The translations under genes and the position numbers were made by a program. The notes beneath the pieces are model-generated. The model did no database searches. It was not told where the DNA came from and saw nothing but the letters and a program-made list of their open reading frames with translations. From Nonomuraea sp. PA05 (GTDB lineage Bacteria; Actinomycetota; Actinomycetes; Streptosporangiales; Streptosporangiaceae), in NCBI RefSeq assembly GCF_008086045.1, contig NZ_VSEY01000012.1, positions 124,001-188,000 of the forward strand: a stretch of DNA of 64,000 nucleotides. Reading direction: 5' to 3'. Shown piece by piece: positions 1 through 8,416 of this stretch (position 1 is the stretch's first letter; each line of letters starts with the position of its first letter).

Positions 1-639
1 GCGCGGATCGTCGGCCGCAAGATCGGGCTGACCTCGGAGGCGGTGCAGCGTCAGCTCGGCGTCGACCAGCCCGACCTCGGCGTCCTCTTCGACGACATGG
101 CGTACGCCGACGGGGACGTGATCCCCGCCGGGCGGGTGCTCCAGCCACGGGCCGAGGCGGAGATCGCCTTCGTGCTCCGTTCCGACCTGGCCGAAGGGCC
201 GCTCGACACCGCGCAGGTGCGGGACGCGATCGCGTACGCCGTCGCCGCGCTGGAGATCTGCGGCAGCCGGATCGCCGGGTGGGACATCGCCTTCGGCGAC
301 ACGGTCGCCGACAACGCCTCGTCGGGCGCCTTCGTGCTGGGGACGGAGCGCCGCGCGCTCGACGCGTTCGAGCCGGTGGACGTGGCGATGTCGATGAGCG
401 TCAACGGCGCGGAGGTCTCCACCGGGACCGGCGCGGCCTGCATGGGCGACCCGGTCGAGGCGGTCGTGTGGCTGGCGCGGATGGCGCGCGACCTCGGCGA
501 GCCGCTGCGGGCGGGGCAGGTCGTCCTGTCCGGCGCGCTCGGCCCGATGCGGCCGGTCGCCGCCGGCGACACCGTCACCGCCGCCCTGTCCGGCCTCGGC
601 ACGGTGACGGTCGGCTTCGCCGAGGGAGACGCGGCATGA
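1..639 (+). CDS. mhpD: 2-hydroxypenta-2,4-dienoate (2-keto-4-pentenoate) hydratase, 5' partial
   Basis: The reading frame is open from the first base, so the start lies outside the window; 212 residues are visible. The family adds water to 2-hydroxypenta-2,4-dienoate to give 4-hydroxy-2-oxovalerate, a late step of meta-cleavage of catechols or of the steroid A/B rings. The visible product opens with a GRKIGLTS segment typical of MhpD/TesE-type hydratases and later has the AEAEIAFVL metal-ligand region and the EICGSRI segment. Its TGA overlaps the ATG of the next gene, so it is translationally coupled to the dehydrogenase and aldolase that finish the pathway. Only roughly the first 50 residues are missing. 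An HsaE-type (steroid) role is equally possible. Confidence 0.9.
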   Translation, partial: ARIVGRKIGLTSEAVQRQLGVDQPDLGVLFDDMAYADGDVIPAGRVLQPRAEAEIAFVLRSDLAEGPLDTAQVRDAIAYAVAALEICGSRIAGWDIAFGDTVADNASSGAFVLGTERRALDAFEPVDVAMSMSVNGAEVSTGTGAACMGDPVEAVVWLARMARDLGEPLRAGQVVLSGALGPMRPVAAGDTVTAALSGLGTVTVGFAEGDAA

Positions 640-1583
640 GCGGGACGAAGGTCGCGATCATCGGGTCGGGCAACATCGGCACCGACTTGATGATCAAAGT
701 GCTGCGCGGGTCGCGGCACCTGGAGATGGGCGCCCTGGTCGGCATCGACCCCCACTCGGACGGCCTGGCCCGCGCCGCCCGCCTCGGCGTCCGGACGACG
801 CACGAGGGCGTGGACGGCCTCATCGGCCTGCCGGGCTTCGCCGAGATCGAGATCGTCTTCGACGCGACGTCGGCCAAGGCGCACCAGGCGAACGCCGCGA
901 GGCTGCTCCCGCTCGGCAAGCGCCTGATCGACCTGACCCCGGCGGCGATCGGCCCGTACGTCGTCCCCGCCGTCAACCTCGAAGATCATCTCGACGCGCC
1001 CGACGTGAACATGGTGACCTGCGGCGGGCAGGCGACGATCCCGATCGTGTCCGCCGTCAGCCGGGTGGCGCCCGTCGCGTACGCGGAGATCGTCGCGTCC
1101 ATCGCGTCGAAGTCGGCCGGTCCGGGCACCCGGGCCAACATCGACGAGTTCACCGAGACCACCTCGGCCGCCATCGAGCAGGTCGGCGGGGCGCGCCGCG
1201 GCAAGGCGATCATCGTGCTCAACCCGGCGGAGCCGCCGCTGATCATGCGGGACACCGTCTTCTGCCTCGTCGCGGCGCCGGATCCGGCCGTACGCGAGGA
1301 GATCGCCCGATCGGTGGAGAAGATGGTCGCGGACGTCGCCGCCTACGTCCCCGGCTACCGGCTCAAGCAGCAGGTGCAGATCACCGAGGTCCCCGCGGAC
1401 CAGCCGGTCGGAACGCTCCTCGCCGGCGGCGCCGCCGCCAGGCCCACCCACCAGGTGTCGGTGTTCCTGGAGGTCGAGGGCGCCGCCCACTACCTCCCGG
1501 CCTACGCCGGCAACCTCGACATCATGACCTCCGCCGGCCTGCGGGTCGCGGAGCGCATCGCCGCACGGAAGGCGGGCCTCTGA
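636..1583 (+). CDS. mhpF: Acetaldehyde dehydrogenase (acetylating)
   Basis: A 315-residue cytosolic enzyme of the MhpF/BphJ/HsaG family. It oxidises acetaldehyde (or propionaldehyde) to the acyl-CoA using NAD and CoA, usually in a tunnel complex with the aldolase encoded next. The N-terminus has a Rossmann motif (VAIIGSGNIG, residues 6-15). The catalytic cysteine is Cys129 in MVTCGGQATIP, and the acyl/CoA region KSAGPGTRANIDEFT follows. Length matches the family. The ATG at 636 overlaps the preceding stop (ATGA), and its own TGA shares one base with the next ATG (TGATG), so the three genes form one operon. Nothing looks damaged. Confidence 0.95.
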   Translation: MSGTKVAIIGSGNIGTDLMIKVLRGSRHLEMGALVGIDPHSDGLARAARLGVRTTHEGVDGLIGLPGFAEIEIVFDATSAKAHQANAARLLPLGKRLIDLTPAAIGPYVVPAVNLEDHLDAPDVNMVTCGGQATIPIVSAVSRVAPVAYAEIVASIASKSAGPGTRANIDEFTETTSAAIEQVGGARRGKAIIVLNPAEPPLIMRDTVFCLVAAPDPAVREEIARSVEKMVADVAAYVPGYRLKQQVQITEVPADQPVGTLLAGGAAARPTHQVSVFLEVEGAAHYLPAYAGNLDIMTSAGLRVAERIAARKAGL

Positions 1584-2596
1584 TGGCTGTCCCGATCTTC
1601 GTCCAGGACGTCACGCTACGGGACGGCATGCACGCCGTACGCCATCGGGTGGGCGTGGAGGACGTCAAGCGCATCGTCACCGCGCTCGACCGGGCCGGCG
1701 TGGACGCGATCGAGGTCGCGCACGGCGACGGCCTCGCCGGAGGGTCGCTCAACTACGGTCCCGGGTCGCACACGGACTGGGAATGGCTGGAGGCCGCGGC
1801 GTCGGTGCTGGTGAACGCCCGCCTCACCACGCTCCTGCTGCCGGGTGTCGGCACCGTTCACGAGCTGAAGCGCGCCTATGACCTGGGGGTACGCTCCGTC
1901 CGGGTCGCCACGCACTGCACCGAGGCCGACATCGCCGCGCAGCACATCGCCGCGGCGCGCGAGATCGGCATGGACGTGGCCGGGTTCCTGATGCTGTCCC
2001 ACATGGCGCCGCCGGAGGAGCTGGCCGGGCAGGCGAAGCTGATGGAGTCGTACGGCGCGCACTGCGTGTACGTCACCGACTCCGGCGGGCGGCTCACGAT
2101 GAACGACGTGGCCGCGCGGGTCCGCGCGTACCGCGACGTCCTCGACCCGGGGACCGAGATCGGCATCCACGCCCACGAGAACCTGTCGCTGTCGGTCGCC
2201 AACTCCGTCGTCGCGGTCGAGAACGGCGTCCGCCGCGTGGACGCGTCGCTGGCGGGGCACGGCGCGGGTGCGGGCAACTGCCCGCTGGAGGCGTTCATCG
2301 CGGTCGCGGACCTGTCGGGCTTCGAGCACCGGTGCGACCTGTTCCAGCTCCAGGACGCCGCGGACGATCTCGTCCGGCCGCTGCAGGACCGTCCAGTGCG
2401 GGTGGACCGGGAGACCCTCACGCTGGGGTACGCCGGCGTCTACTCGTCGTTCCTCCGCCACGCGGAGGCCGCCGCCGCCCGGTACGACCTCGACGTCCGC
2501 GACATCCTCATGGAGTGCGGCCGGCGGCGGCTGGTGGGCGGCCAGGAGGACATGATCGTCGACATCGCGCTCACGCTGGCCGCCGGGGCCGCCTGA
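1583..2596 (+). CDS. mhpE: 4-hydroxy-2-oxovalerate aldolase
   Basis: A 337-residue member of the HMG-CoA-lyase-like TIM-barrel aldolases (MhpE/BphI/HsaF). It splits 4-hydroxy-2-oxovalerate into pyruvate and acetaldehyde, and the latter is channelled to the partner dehydrogenase. Visible family marks are VTLRDGMHAVRH near residue 10 (metal Asp and catalytic Arg), YVTDSGG near residue 165, the metal-binding HAHEN about residue 195, and the GHGAGAGNCPLE segment near 230. It is the last gene of the trio. The next gene begins about 200 bp downstream and is unrelated, so the operon probably ends here. Confidence 0.95.
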   Translation: MAVPIFVQDVTLRDGMHAVRHRVGVEDVKRIVTALDRAGVDAIEVAHGDGLAGGSLNYGPGSHTDWEWLEAAASVLVNARLTTLLLPGVGTVHELKRAYDLGVRSVRVATHCTEADIAAQHIAAAREIGMDVAGFLMLSHMAPPEELAGQAKLMESYGAHCVYVTDSGGRLTMNDVAARVRAYRDVLDPGTEIGIHAHENLSLSVANSVVAVENGVRRVDASLAGHGAGAGNCPLEAFIAVADLSGFEHRCDLFQLQDAADDLVRPLQDRPVRVDRETLTLGYAGVYSSFLRHAEAAAARYDLDVRDILMECGRRRLVGGQEDMIVDIALTLAAGAA

Positions 2597-2803
2597 GCAC
2601 CGTCTCCCCGAACCCGCCGTCTGCCGATGCGGCGTCCGGCCGGGTCCCGAGAAGTGATCATGCAATGACCCCCCGTAGAAGAATGACCCGTTTTCGACAC
2701 TTCTCAAGGTTTGTCCTGTTATGCCTGGCTATGCTGCATGGTCGACACCAGTCAAGGCCGTGTCAAAGACAGGCATGCCTGGACGATCGACGATTGGAGA
2801 TAT
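2597..2803. other. 207-bp intergenic region with a 10-bp palindrome
   Basis: Between the aldolase and the secreted peptidase there is no credible gene. Base composition is visibly less GC-rich than the surrounding coding DNA, as expected for a promoter region. It contains the perfect palindrome AGGCATGCCT (about 2770-2779), preceded by two ATGCCTGG/TATGCTGC-like variants. It probably carries the promoter of the downstream peptidase; no -10/-35 pair is convincing. Confidence 0.4.
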
Positions 2804-4297
2804 GTGCGGACACGACCTTCCATGCTCGCCACCACCTTCGTAGCACTGGCCGTCCTCTCCACCGCCTCGGTGACCGAGCTGGGAAGGACGGCGGCCACGG
2901 GAGGGGCAGCCGCGGAAGCCGTCGGAGAGTTCGGCATCGCGTGGGCGCCGTGCGAGGAGGAGCCCAGCGTGGAGTGCGGCAAGCTGACGGTGCCGGTCGA
3001 CTGGTCCAAGCCGGACGGGCCGACCGTCGACCTGGCCCTCGCCCGGCGCAAGGCCACCGACCCCAGCGCCCGGATCGGGTCCCTGCTGACCAACCCGGGC
3101 GGCCCCGGCAACTCCGGGGTCAACGACATCCTGCGTCCGTCGGGCTTCAGCCCGGAGATCCAGCGGCGCTTCGACATCGTCGGCCACGACCCCCGCGGCG
3201 TCGCTCGCAGCGGCTCGATCGCCTGCTCGGCCTCGGTGTACAACCAGATGCCGAGCCCGGTCATGACCAGCCAGGCCGACTTCGACAAGTGGGTCGCCTT
3301 CGACCAGAAGCTGCGCGCGGACTGCCGGGAGAAGACCGGCCCGCTGTACGACCACGTCGACTCGGTCGACGTGGCCCGTGACATGGACGCCATCCGCGCC
3401 GCCCTCGGCGAGGACAAGCTCACCTCGTACGGCGTCTCCTACGGCACGCTGGCCCAGCAGATGTACGCCGAGCTGTTCCCGGACCGGATCAGGGCCATGG
3501 TGCTGGACGGCAACATGGACCACAGCCTGAACGTCAAGGCGTTCCAGGTCAGCGAGGCGGCCACCGTCGAGGACTCCTTCTCCGAGTTCATCGCCTGGTG
3601 CGACCGGGACACCGGCTGCGTCCTGCACGGGCGCGACATCCGGGCGCTGTGGAAGGGCCTGCTCGCCAAGGCGGAGCGCGGCGAGCTGTACTGGCCGGGC
3701 GTCACCGGCCGCGCGGTGAGCGCCCACAACCTCCTCTGGCTGGGCGTGGTGATGAACGAGGCGCCCGACTGGGCGCTGGAGGCGAAGGTGCTCCTCGCGC
3801 TGGACGGCGGGCCGGTGCCGGACGACATGCCGGGCCCTCCCGGCAACGGCCCCGTGAACGGGGACGTCGCCGAGCTGCCGACGGCCATCCTCTGCCAGGA
3901 CTTCGACCTCGGGCTGCGTGACTACGCCGAGTACGCCGACGTGATGCGCGGCTCCAACGCCGTGGCACCGAACATGCGCTACAACCCGATGCCGATGGGC
4001 GACATGCCGATCTGCCAGGGCCACCCCGTCACCAACCCGCAGCACCGCCTCCGGTACACCGGTAAGGCTCCGCTGCTGGTGGCCACGTCCCTGCACGACC
4101 CGGACACCCCGTACGCGTGGTCGGCCAACGTGGCCCGCCAGCTCGGCCGCAAGGCCACGCTGCTCACCTACGAGGGGTGGGGTCACGGCGTCTACGGCAT
4201 GACCTCGTGCACGACGGCGGCGATGGACGCGTACCTGATCTCGCGGACCGTGCCCGCGCGGGGCATGCGCTGCCCTGCGGAAGAGCCCCAGGACTGA
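2804..4297 (+). CDS. Secreted alpha/beta-hydrolase, S33/TAP-like peptidase
   Basis: A roughly 500-residue exported hydrolase of the tripeptidyl-aminopeptidase-like family (SlpD/SlpE and related Streptomyces proteins), which trims short peptides from protein N-termini outside the cell. The N-terminus is a signal peptide (MLATTFVALAVLSTASVTEL) with no clear lipobox. The oxyanion region is NPGGPGNSG. The nucleophile serine sits in GVSYGTLAQ, the acid is the Asp of SLHDPDTPY, and the His is in GWGHGVYG. The C-terminal third carries the TAP-like domain. The start is uncertain: GTG at 2804 lies only 3 nt after GGAGA, while ATG at 2822 begins directly at the signal peptide. It is monocistronic, with a strong hairpin after the stop. 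Confidence 0.85.
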   Translation: MRTRPSMLATTFVALAVLSTASVTELGRTAATGGAAAEAVGEFGIAWAPCEEEPSVECGKLTVPVDWSKPDGPTVDLALARRKATDPSARIGSLLTNPGGPGNSGVNDILRPSGFSPEIQRRFDIVGHDPRGVARSGSIACSASVYNQMPSPVMTSQADFDKWVAFDQKLRADCREKTGPLYDHVDSVDVARDMDAIRAALGEDKLTSYGVSYGTLAQQMYAELFPDRIRAMVLDGNMDHSLNVKAFQVSEAATVEDSFSEFIAWCDRDTGCVLHGRDIRALWKGLLAKAERGELYWPGVTGRAVSAHNLLWLGVVMNEAPDWALEAKVLLALDGGPVPDDMPGPPGNGPVNGDVAELPTAILCQDFDLGLRDYAEYADVMRGSNAVAPNMRYNPMPMGDMPICQGHPVTNPQHRLRYTGKAPLLVATSLHDPDTPYAWSANVARQLGRKATLLTYEGWGHGVYGMTSCTTAAMDAYLISRTVPARGMRCPAEEPQD

Positions 4298-4304
4298 CCT
4301 GCCC

Positions 4305-4332
4305 GGCCGGGGCCTCACCGGCCCCGGCCTTT
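4305..4332 (+). terminator. Rho-independent-like terminator
   Basis: Perfect 9-bp GC stem GGCCGGGGC / GCCCCGGCC (4305-4313 and 4321-4329) with a 7-nt loop, followed by TTT. It starts 7 bp after the peptidase stop and lies before the ribosome-binding site of the next gene. Confidence 0.7.
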
Positions 4333-4355
4333 CGCACACGTTGAGGAGATTCAGT

Positions 4356-5120
4356 ATGTCGGCCGTTCATGAGCTCGTCCGCCCGGCGGTCTATCCCCGC
4401 TCTTCCGGCTACGATCCCGCGTGGCTGGTGGGGCTGGACATGGGCCCCAATCCGCTGTGGCTGCTGGAGGACCTGTCGCGGGACCTCGATCTGCGGCCGG
4501 GGATGCGCGTTCTCGACCTGGGCTCGGGCAAGGGGGCCACCTCGGTGTTCCTGGCCCGGGAGTTCGGCGTGCAGGTGGTGGCCGCCGACCTGTGGATCGA
4601 GGCGGAGGTCGCCGAGGAGGTGTTCGCCGGCGCCGGGGTCTCTCAACAGGTGACGGCGGTCAACGCCGAGGCTCACGCCCTGCCGTTCGAACCCGGTTCT
4701 TTCGACGCCGTCGTCAGCATCGACGCCTACGAGTATTTCGGCACGGCGGATGGTTACCTGGCCTACATTACGCGGTTCCTCAAGCCCGGTGGGCAACTGG
4801 GCGTCGCGACCCCCGCGATGACCGCCGAGGTTCGCGACCTCGGTGCCATTCCTCCTCATATCAAGGCCCTGGTGGGGTGGGAGGCCATCGCCTGGCACAC
4901 CGCGGAGTGGTGGCGCTTTCAATGGGACATCACGGAACTGGTCACCGTGACCGCGGCGCGGCTCCAGCCGGAGGGGTGGCGCGACTGGCTGCTGTGGACC
5001 AGGGCTTGTCTCGCCGCCGACCCTCCGGACCGGTCCTCCCTTGAGGGGACCATCGCCATGCTGGAAGCCGATCAGGGAGAGTTCCTGTCGTTCGCTTTGG
5101 TCTCGGCGCGCAAGAACTGA
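4356..5120 (+). CDS. Class I SAM-dependent methyltransferase
   Basis: A 254-residue soluble methyltransferase of the UbiE/COQ5-like class with unknown substrate. Motif I is VLDLGSGKGATS at about residues 51-62, the acidic residue after strand 2 is in VVAADLWIE, motif II is the SFDAVVSIDAYEYFG segment, and motif III is FLKPGGQLGVATP. The C-terminal half is rich in Trp, suggesting a hydrophobic acceptor pocket. I chose ATG 4356 because GAGGAG ends 7 nt upstream; a TTG at 4341 in the same frame lies in front of that site. It stands alone between a terminator and a small membrane-protein gene on the same strand. Confidence 0.85.
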   Translation: MSAVHELVRPAVYPRSSGYDPAWLVGLDMGPNPLWLLEDLSRDLDLRPGMRVLDLGSGKGATSVFLAREFGVQVVAADLWIEAEVAEEVFAGAGVSQQVTAVNAEAHALPFEPGSFDAVVSIDAYEYFGTADGYLAYITRFLKPGGQLGVATPAMTAEVRDLGAIPPHIKALVGWEAIAWHTAEWWRFQWDITELVTVTAARLQPEGWRDWLLWTRACLAADPPDRSSLEGTIAMLEADQGEFLSFALVSARKN

Positions 5121-5147
5121 TTCTTCCCGTGCGGCTAAGGTGACGCG

Positions 5148-5723
5148 ATGATCACCGAGCCGCCCGGGTTGCCCTTTCTGACCGCTGTCGCCGCGACCGT
5201 CTCCGTCATCCTTCTCTGGGCCAGTTACCCGATCTGGTATTTCGAGCTGATTCTGCTGGCGTTCGTCGTCGGCGGGTTGCTGGCTCTGTACTGGGTGATT
5301 CGCATCGCTCTGGCGTCGCGCAAGGTCGATGTCCACGAGCGATCAGGACGCTGGCTGTCACCGGTGTTCATCGCAGGCGGCGTCCTGCTCGCCCTCATCA
5401 CCGACGCGCCGTTCCACATACGTTTCACCCTGTCCCAGCCGAGCCTGGACCTCTATGCGGCGGCTCTGATCGCAGACCCGGAACGCGAACGCCCCTGCCA
5501 GTGGGTCGGCTTGTATTTCACCTGCGGAGGCGGGCCGTACATGGACCTGGACACCGGAGAGCTCATACCCGGCAGCGCCCAGTTCAGCGTCCATGACCCG
5601 TTCCTCCACGACAACAAGGGCTTCCTCTGGCTGCCTTCGGCAGAACCCGACGAGACAGCCGACGACCGATACCGTCATCTGACACGCGACTGGTACGGCC
5701 ACAGCGGCTGGGACCATTGGTGA
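5148..5723 (+). CDS. Hypothetical membrane protein
   Basis: A 191-residue protein I do not recognise. Hydrophobic stretches near residues 10-27, 30-52 and 70-84 suggest three membrane helices. They are followed by a polar, mostly extracytoplasmic C-terminal half containing two Cys (CQWVGLYFTCGG, about residues 117-128) that could form a disulphide. The end is acidic and rich in Asp, Trp and His. AAGGTGA lies just upstream of the ATG. It is 27 bp after the methyltransferase and may be co-transcribed. It converges with the ZIP transporter gene with 8 bp between stops. Confidence 0.6.
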   Translation: MITEPPGLPFLTAVAATVSVILLWASYPIWYFELILLAFVVGGLLALYWVIRIALASRKVDVHERSGRWLSPVFIAGGVLLALITDAPFHIRFTLSQPSLDLYAAALIADPERERPCQWVGLYFTCGGGPYMDLDTGELIPGSAQFSVHDPFLHDNKGFLWLPSAEPDETADDRYRHLTRDWYGHSGWDHW

Positions 5724-5731
5724 ACCACCGG

Positions 5732-6463
5732 CTATTGAGCCAGGTGAACCCAGTACCCCGCCGCGAACCCGATGGTCGTCGCGAACCCCACCTTACGATT
5801 GGCGTGCTCGTACGCCTCCGGCATCATCGTCGTCGACAACATCGCCAGAATCGCCCCGCCGGCGAAGGCCAGCACGGTCGCGATCACGTTGGGCGAGGCC
5901 TGATCGAGCAGGACGTACCCGGCCCCCGCGGCGAGCCCGGACACGAGCGCGATGCCGGCCCACAGGGTGAACACCGCCGTCCACGACCACCCGCCCGATC
6001 GCAGCCCGGTCGTGGCGGCCACCGACTCGGGCACGTTGGAGACGAACACCGCCACCAGGATCGCCACGCCGACCGTGCCCGACTGGAGCAGGGTGAGCCC
6101 GACCACCGTCGACTCGGGGATGCCGTCGAGCACGATGCCGAGGACGATCGCCGTCGCCGACGCCGTCTGCGCCGACCCGGCGATGTCCTTGCGGTCCCGG
6201 TAGCCCATCCTGCTGATGATCCGGTCGCCGGCCAGGAAGACGATCGCGCCGGAGAAGAAACCCACGGCGGTGCCCAAGCCGCCGCCGTCCAGCTCGCTCG
6301 CCTCCTGGATGAGCTCGAACGAGACGGCGCTCAGCAGCACCCCCGCGCCGAACCCCATCACCAGGCCGAGGGTGGTGGTGCCCGGCTGGCGGATCGCCAC
6401 GATCGCGGCTCCGGCCAGGAGCGAGGACGCGGCGAGCAGTCCCCAGAGGAATGCCTCGATCAT
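5732..6463 (-). CDS. ZIP family metal transporter
   Basis: A 243-residue polytopic membrane protein of the ZIP family, moving divalent cations such as zinc into the cytoplasm. About eight hydrophobic helices are visible. Family marks are the GFGAGVLLSAVSFELIQEA segment in the first half, and the VLDGIPESTVVGLTL and FVSNVPESVAATTG segments carrying the paired ExxxG/H-P-E metal-site helices. The start was placed at the ATG giving MIEAFLWG, because upstream sequence is charged and non-membrane. No metal-responsive regulator is adjacent. The promoter probably lies in the 124-bp gap shared with the next minus-strand gene. Confidence 0.85.
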   Translation of the reverse strand: MIEAFLWGLLAASSLLAGAAIVAIRQPGTTTLGLVMGFGAGVLLSAVSFELIQEASELDGGGLGTAVGFFSGAIVFLAGDRIISRMGYRDRKDIAGSAQTASATAIVLGIVLDGIPESTVVGLTLLQSGTVGVAILVAVFVSNVPESVAATTGLRSGGWSWTAVFTLWAGIALVSGLAAGAGYVLLDQASPNVIATVLAFAGGAILAMLSTTMMPEAYEHANRKVGFATTIGFAAGYWVHLAQ

Positions 6464-6587
6464 GACGCATCGCCACCGTCCCGCTCGACACGCGCTGGGC
6501 GCGCAGCACCCTTGATGGTGCTGTAAGTCATAGCTTGACGCATTTGCGGCTCGCCCTGGAGCGCTAACCACAGGGCGGCCGTACGCC

Positions 6588-6983
6588 TCAGTGCGCCTCC
6601 GCACTGACGGCCCGGCGCAGCAGGACGGTCACCAGGACGGCGAACGCGACCACCCACACGGCCCCCGCCAGCATGAAGGCGACGCCCAGCCCGGTGAGCG
6701 GCAGGATGCCGCCGAGCGCCAGCACCGTCATGGCGACGCCGGCGACGGCGTTCACGGTGGCCGCGATCCGGGGCATGGCGGCGTGGCCGCTGAAGACGAG
6801 CAGCAGGACGGCGCCGGCCAGCATGCCGACGCCGATGGGCACGATCCAGGAGCCTGGCACGCCGATCGCGCCGGCCAGCCCTTGCCCGCCGGCCAGGACG
6901 ACGATGCCGAAGAGCCCGGTGCCCGCGCCGTCGGCGAGCAGGCTCATCCGGAGCGCACGTTGCTGCGACACAATGCCTCCCAT
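6588..6983 (-). CDS. Small four-helix membrane protein
   Basis: A 131-residue hypothetical integral membrane protein with four evenly spaced hydrophobic segments (roughly residues 17-35, 45-63, 70-90 and 95-120), short loops and a basic tail (LLRRAVSAEAH). It resembles the many small actinobacterial four-helix proteins of unknown function. The start is ambiguous: the ATG at 6983 contains the GGGAGG that would serve a GTG start at 6971 four bases later. It is encoded between the DUF1707 protein and the ZIP transporter on the same strand, with about 70 bp on the upstream side. Confidence 0.6.
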   Translation of the reverse strand: MGGIVSQQRALRMSLLADGAGTGLFGIVVLAGGQGLAGAIGVPGSWIVPIGVGMLAGAVLLLVFSGHAAMPRIAATVNAVAGVAMTVLALGGILPLTGLGVAFMLAGAVWVVAFAVLVTVLLRRAVSAEAH

Positions 6984-7051
6984 GGTTCAGATTTCTTGAC
7001 TAGTTGCGCTCACCCGGCGCCGCGGCGCGGTCGTCACGCAACTCGGGCTCA

Positions 7052-7621
7052 TTAGTCACGGCCGGGCGCCTTGGCCTTCGTGCCCACGCCACCGAACAGG
7101 GCCAGCCCGCTGACGACGACCCGCGGCGCTCCCCGCCTGCTGCGAACGGCACCCCGATCGAACGCGCCGAACAGCCCGAACCCCTTGACCTCGACCTCGA
7201 CGTCATCAGGCACGACGACCTCCGTGTACCCCCACAGAGCGAAGGCCCGCACCCGGATCTCCCGCCCGGCGAAACGGGCGTCGCGCAGGTCGATCTCCCC
7301 GCCACCGAACACCGACAAGGACGTGAACACCCGCGGCGCGACCCACCGCCCCCTGCGGCTGAACCAGCCGAAGACGCTTAAGGCGAAGCGCGAGCCGGGC
7401 TCGTCCGTCACCACCAGCGCGTCCGTACGGACCGGCGCGGGCAGGCCGCGCCCCGCGTGCGCGAGCTCCCCCTGCGTCCGGGCCCCGTAGATCTCGCTCA
7501 GCCGCTGATCCAGCTCACTAAGCTCGATCCGGCCCGCCGCGGCGGCGTCCTGGAGCCGCCGGGCCGTCCGGTCGCGATCCTCATCGGAGGGACGCGTATG
7601 GAGGTCGGGATGCTCAGCCAT
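7052..7621 (-). CDS. DUF1707 (SHOCT-like) and LiaF-like domain protein
   Basis: A 189-residue protein with an N-terminal DUF1707 domain (about residues 10-60: RPSDEDRDRTARRLQDAAAAGR followed by ELDQRLSEIY). This domain occurs in many actinobacterial membrane or envelope-linked proteins. The C-terminal half has the repetitive beta pattern SLSVFGGGEIDLRDARF and EVEVKGFGLFG of the cell-wall-active-antibiotics-response (LiaF-like) domain. No transmembrane segment is evident, unlike many relatives. ATG 7621 begins the conserved region. It stands downstream of a divergent-looking TetR gene but on the same strand; a role in envelope stress is only inferred from the domains. Confidence 0.75.
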   Translation of the reverse strand: MAEHPDLHTRPSDEDRDRTARRLQDAAAAGRIELSELDQRLSEIYGARTQGELAHAGRGLPAPVRTDALVVTDEPGSRFALSVFGWFSRRGRWVAPRVFTSLSVFGGGEIDLRDARFAGREIRVRAFALWGYTEVVVPDDVEVEVKGFGLFGAFDRGAVRSRRGAPRVVVSGLALFGGVGTKAKAPGRD

Positions 7622-7685
7622 GCTCTCGGTCCTGTCTGCGCGATCAACGAAACAGGACCATCTTATTCTCCAAGTGGAGAACAAG

Positions 7686-8318
7686 TCAGCCGCCCTGCTC
7701 CAGACCGGACTCCTCCACCATGTGAGCACCCATCATCCGCGCGAGCTGAAGCCGGAACTCCGCCGCATGCCCCGGGTCATCGGGGTCGTGCCCCATCCCC
7801 GCCAGCCACGACCGCCCCCCGATGGCGAACCCATACGCGGCCGACAGCCCGATCAGCACCACCGCCTCGATGCGCGACCGGCTCGGCACCGGCCGCCCCG
7901 CGAGCGCGTCCCGGATGCCCGCCTCGATCGTGTCGACCAGCTCCACCAGCTCCGGCCGGGTGGCGCCACGGTAGTCGGCGTGCATCTCGGCCCAGACGAA
8001 CAACCGCAGATAGCGCTCGTCCGCCAGGGTGTCGAACACCACGTCCATGATCTCCGCCGCCAGCGGCACGCCGCCCTCGGCGCTGATGCGCTCGCGCACC
8101 AGCGCTTCGATGCGATCGTTCTCGACCCGCAGCACCTCCCTGACCAGGGCGGCGTAGCTGCCGAAGTAGTGGGACACGAGGCCGTGGGCGACGCCGGCGG
8201 CCTCGGCGATCTGGCGCAGGCTGACGTTGTCCGGGCCCCGCTGCCTGATCAGCTCGGCCGCCGCCGCGAGCAGCTCGGCGCGCGACTGCGCGGGGTCGCG
8301 CCTGCGTCTGGGTGCCAT
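7686..8318 (-). CDS. TetR family transcriptional regulator
   Basis: A 210-residue repressor-type protein. The N-terminal HTH (residues about 12-58) reads AAELIRQRGPDNVSLRQIA, then AAGVAHGLVSHYFGSYAALV, typical of TetR. The C-terminal ligand and dimer domain is alpha-helical and has no recognisable effector signature. It is divergent from the MerR-methyltransferase gene. The 98-bp gap holds a 15-bp near-palindrome (8332-8346) just upstream of the TetR start, suitable for autoregulation and for control of the neighbour. The likely target is either that gene or the DUF1707 gene downstream on the same strand. Confidence 0.9.
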   Translation of the reverse strand: MAPRRRRDPAQSRAELLAAAAELIRQRGPDNVSLRQIAEAAGVAHGLVSHYFGSYAALVREVLRVENDRIEALVRERISAEGGVPLAAEIMDVVFDTLADERYLRLFVWAEMHADYRGATRPELVELVDTIEAGIRDALAGRPVPSRSRIEAVVLIGLSAAYGFAIGGRSWLAGMGHDPDDPGHAAEFRLQLARMMGAHMVEESGLEQGG

Positions 8319-8331
8319 GACCGGCAGTTTA

Positions 8332-8346
8332 TTGGCCGCTGGTCAA
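8332..8346. promoter_or_regulatory. Candidate TetR operator
   Basis: Near-palindrome TTGGCC-GCT-GGTCAA with one mismatch between arms, 14 bp upstream of the TetR start codon and in the divergent promoter region. Inferred operator; no direct evidence. Confidence 0.4.
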
Positions 8347-8416
8347 CAGGACGGGAGGAGCGGGGCCGTTGGGAGCGCTTGACCCTCACGTGGCGTCAGG
8401 CGGCATAGTCGATGCC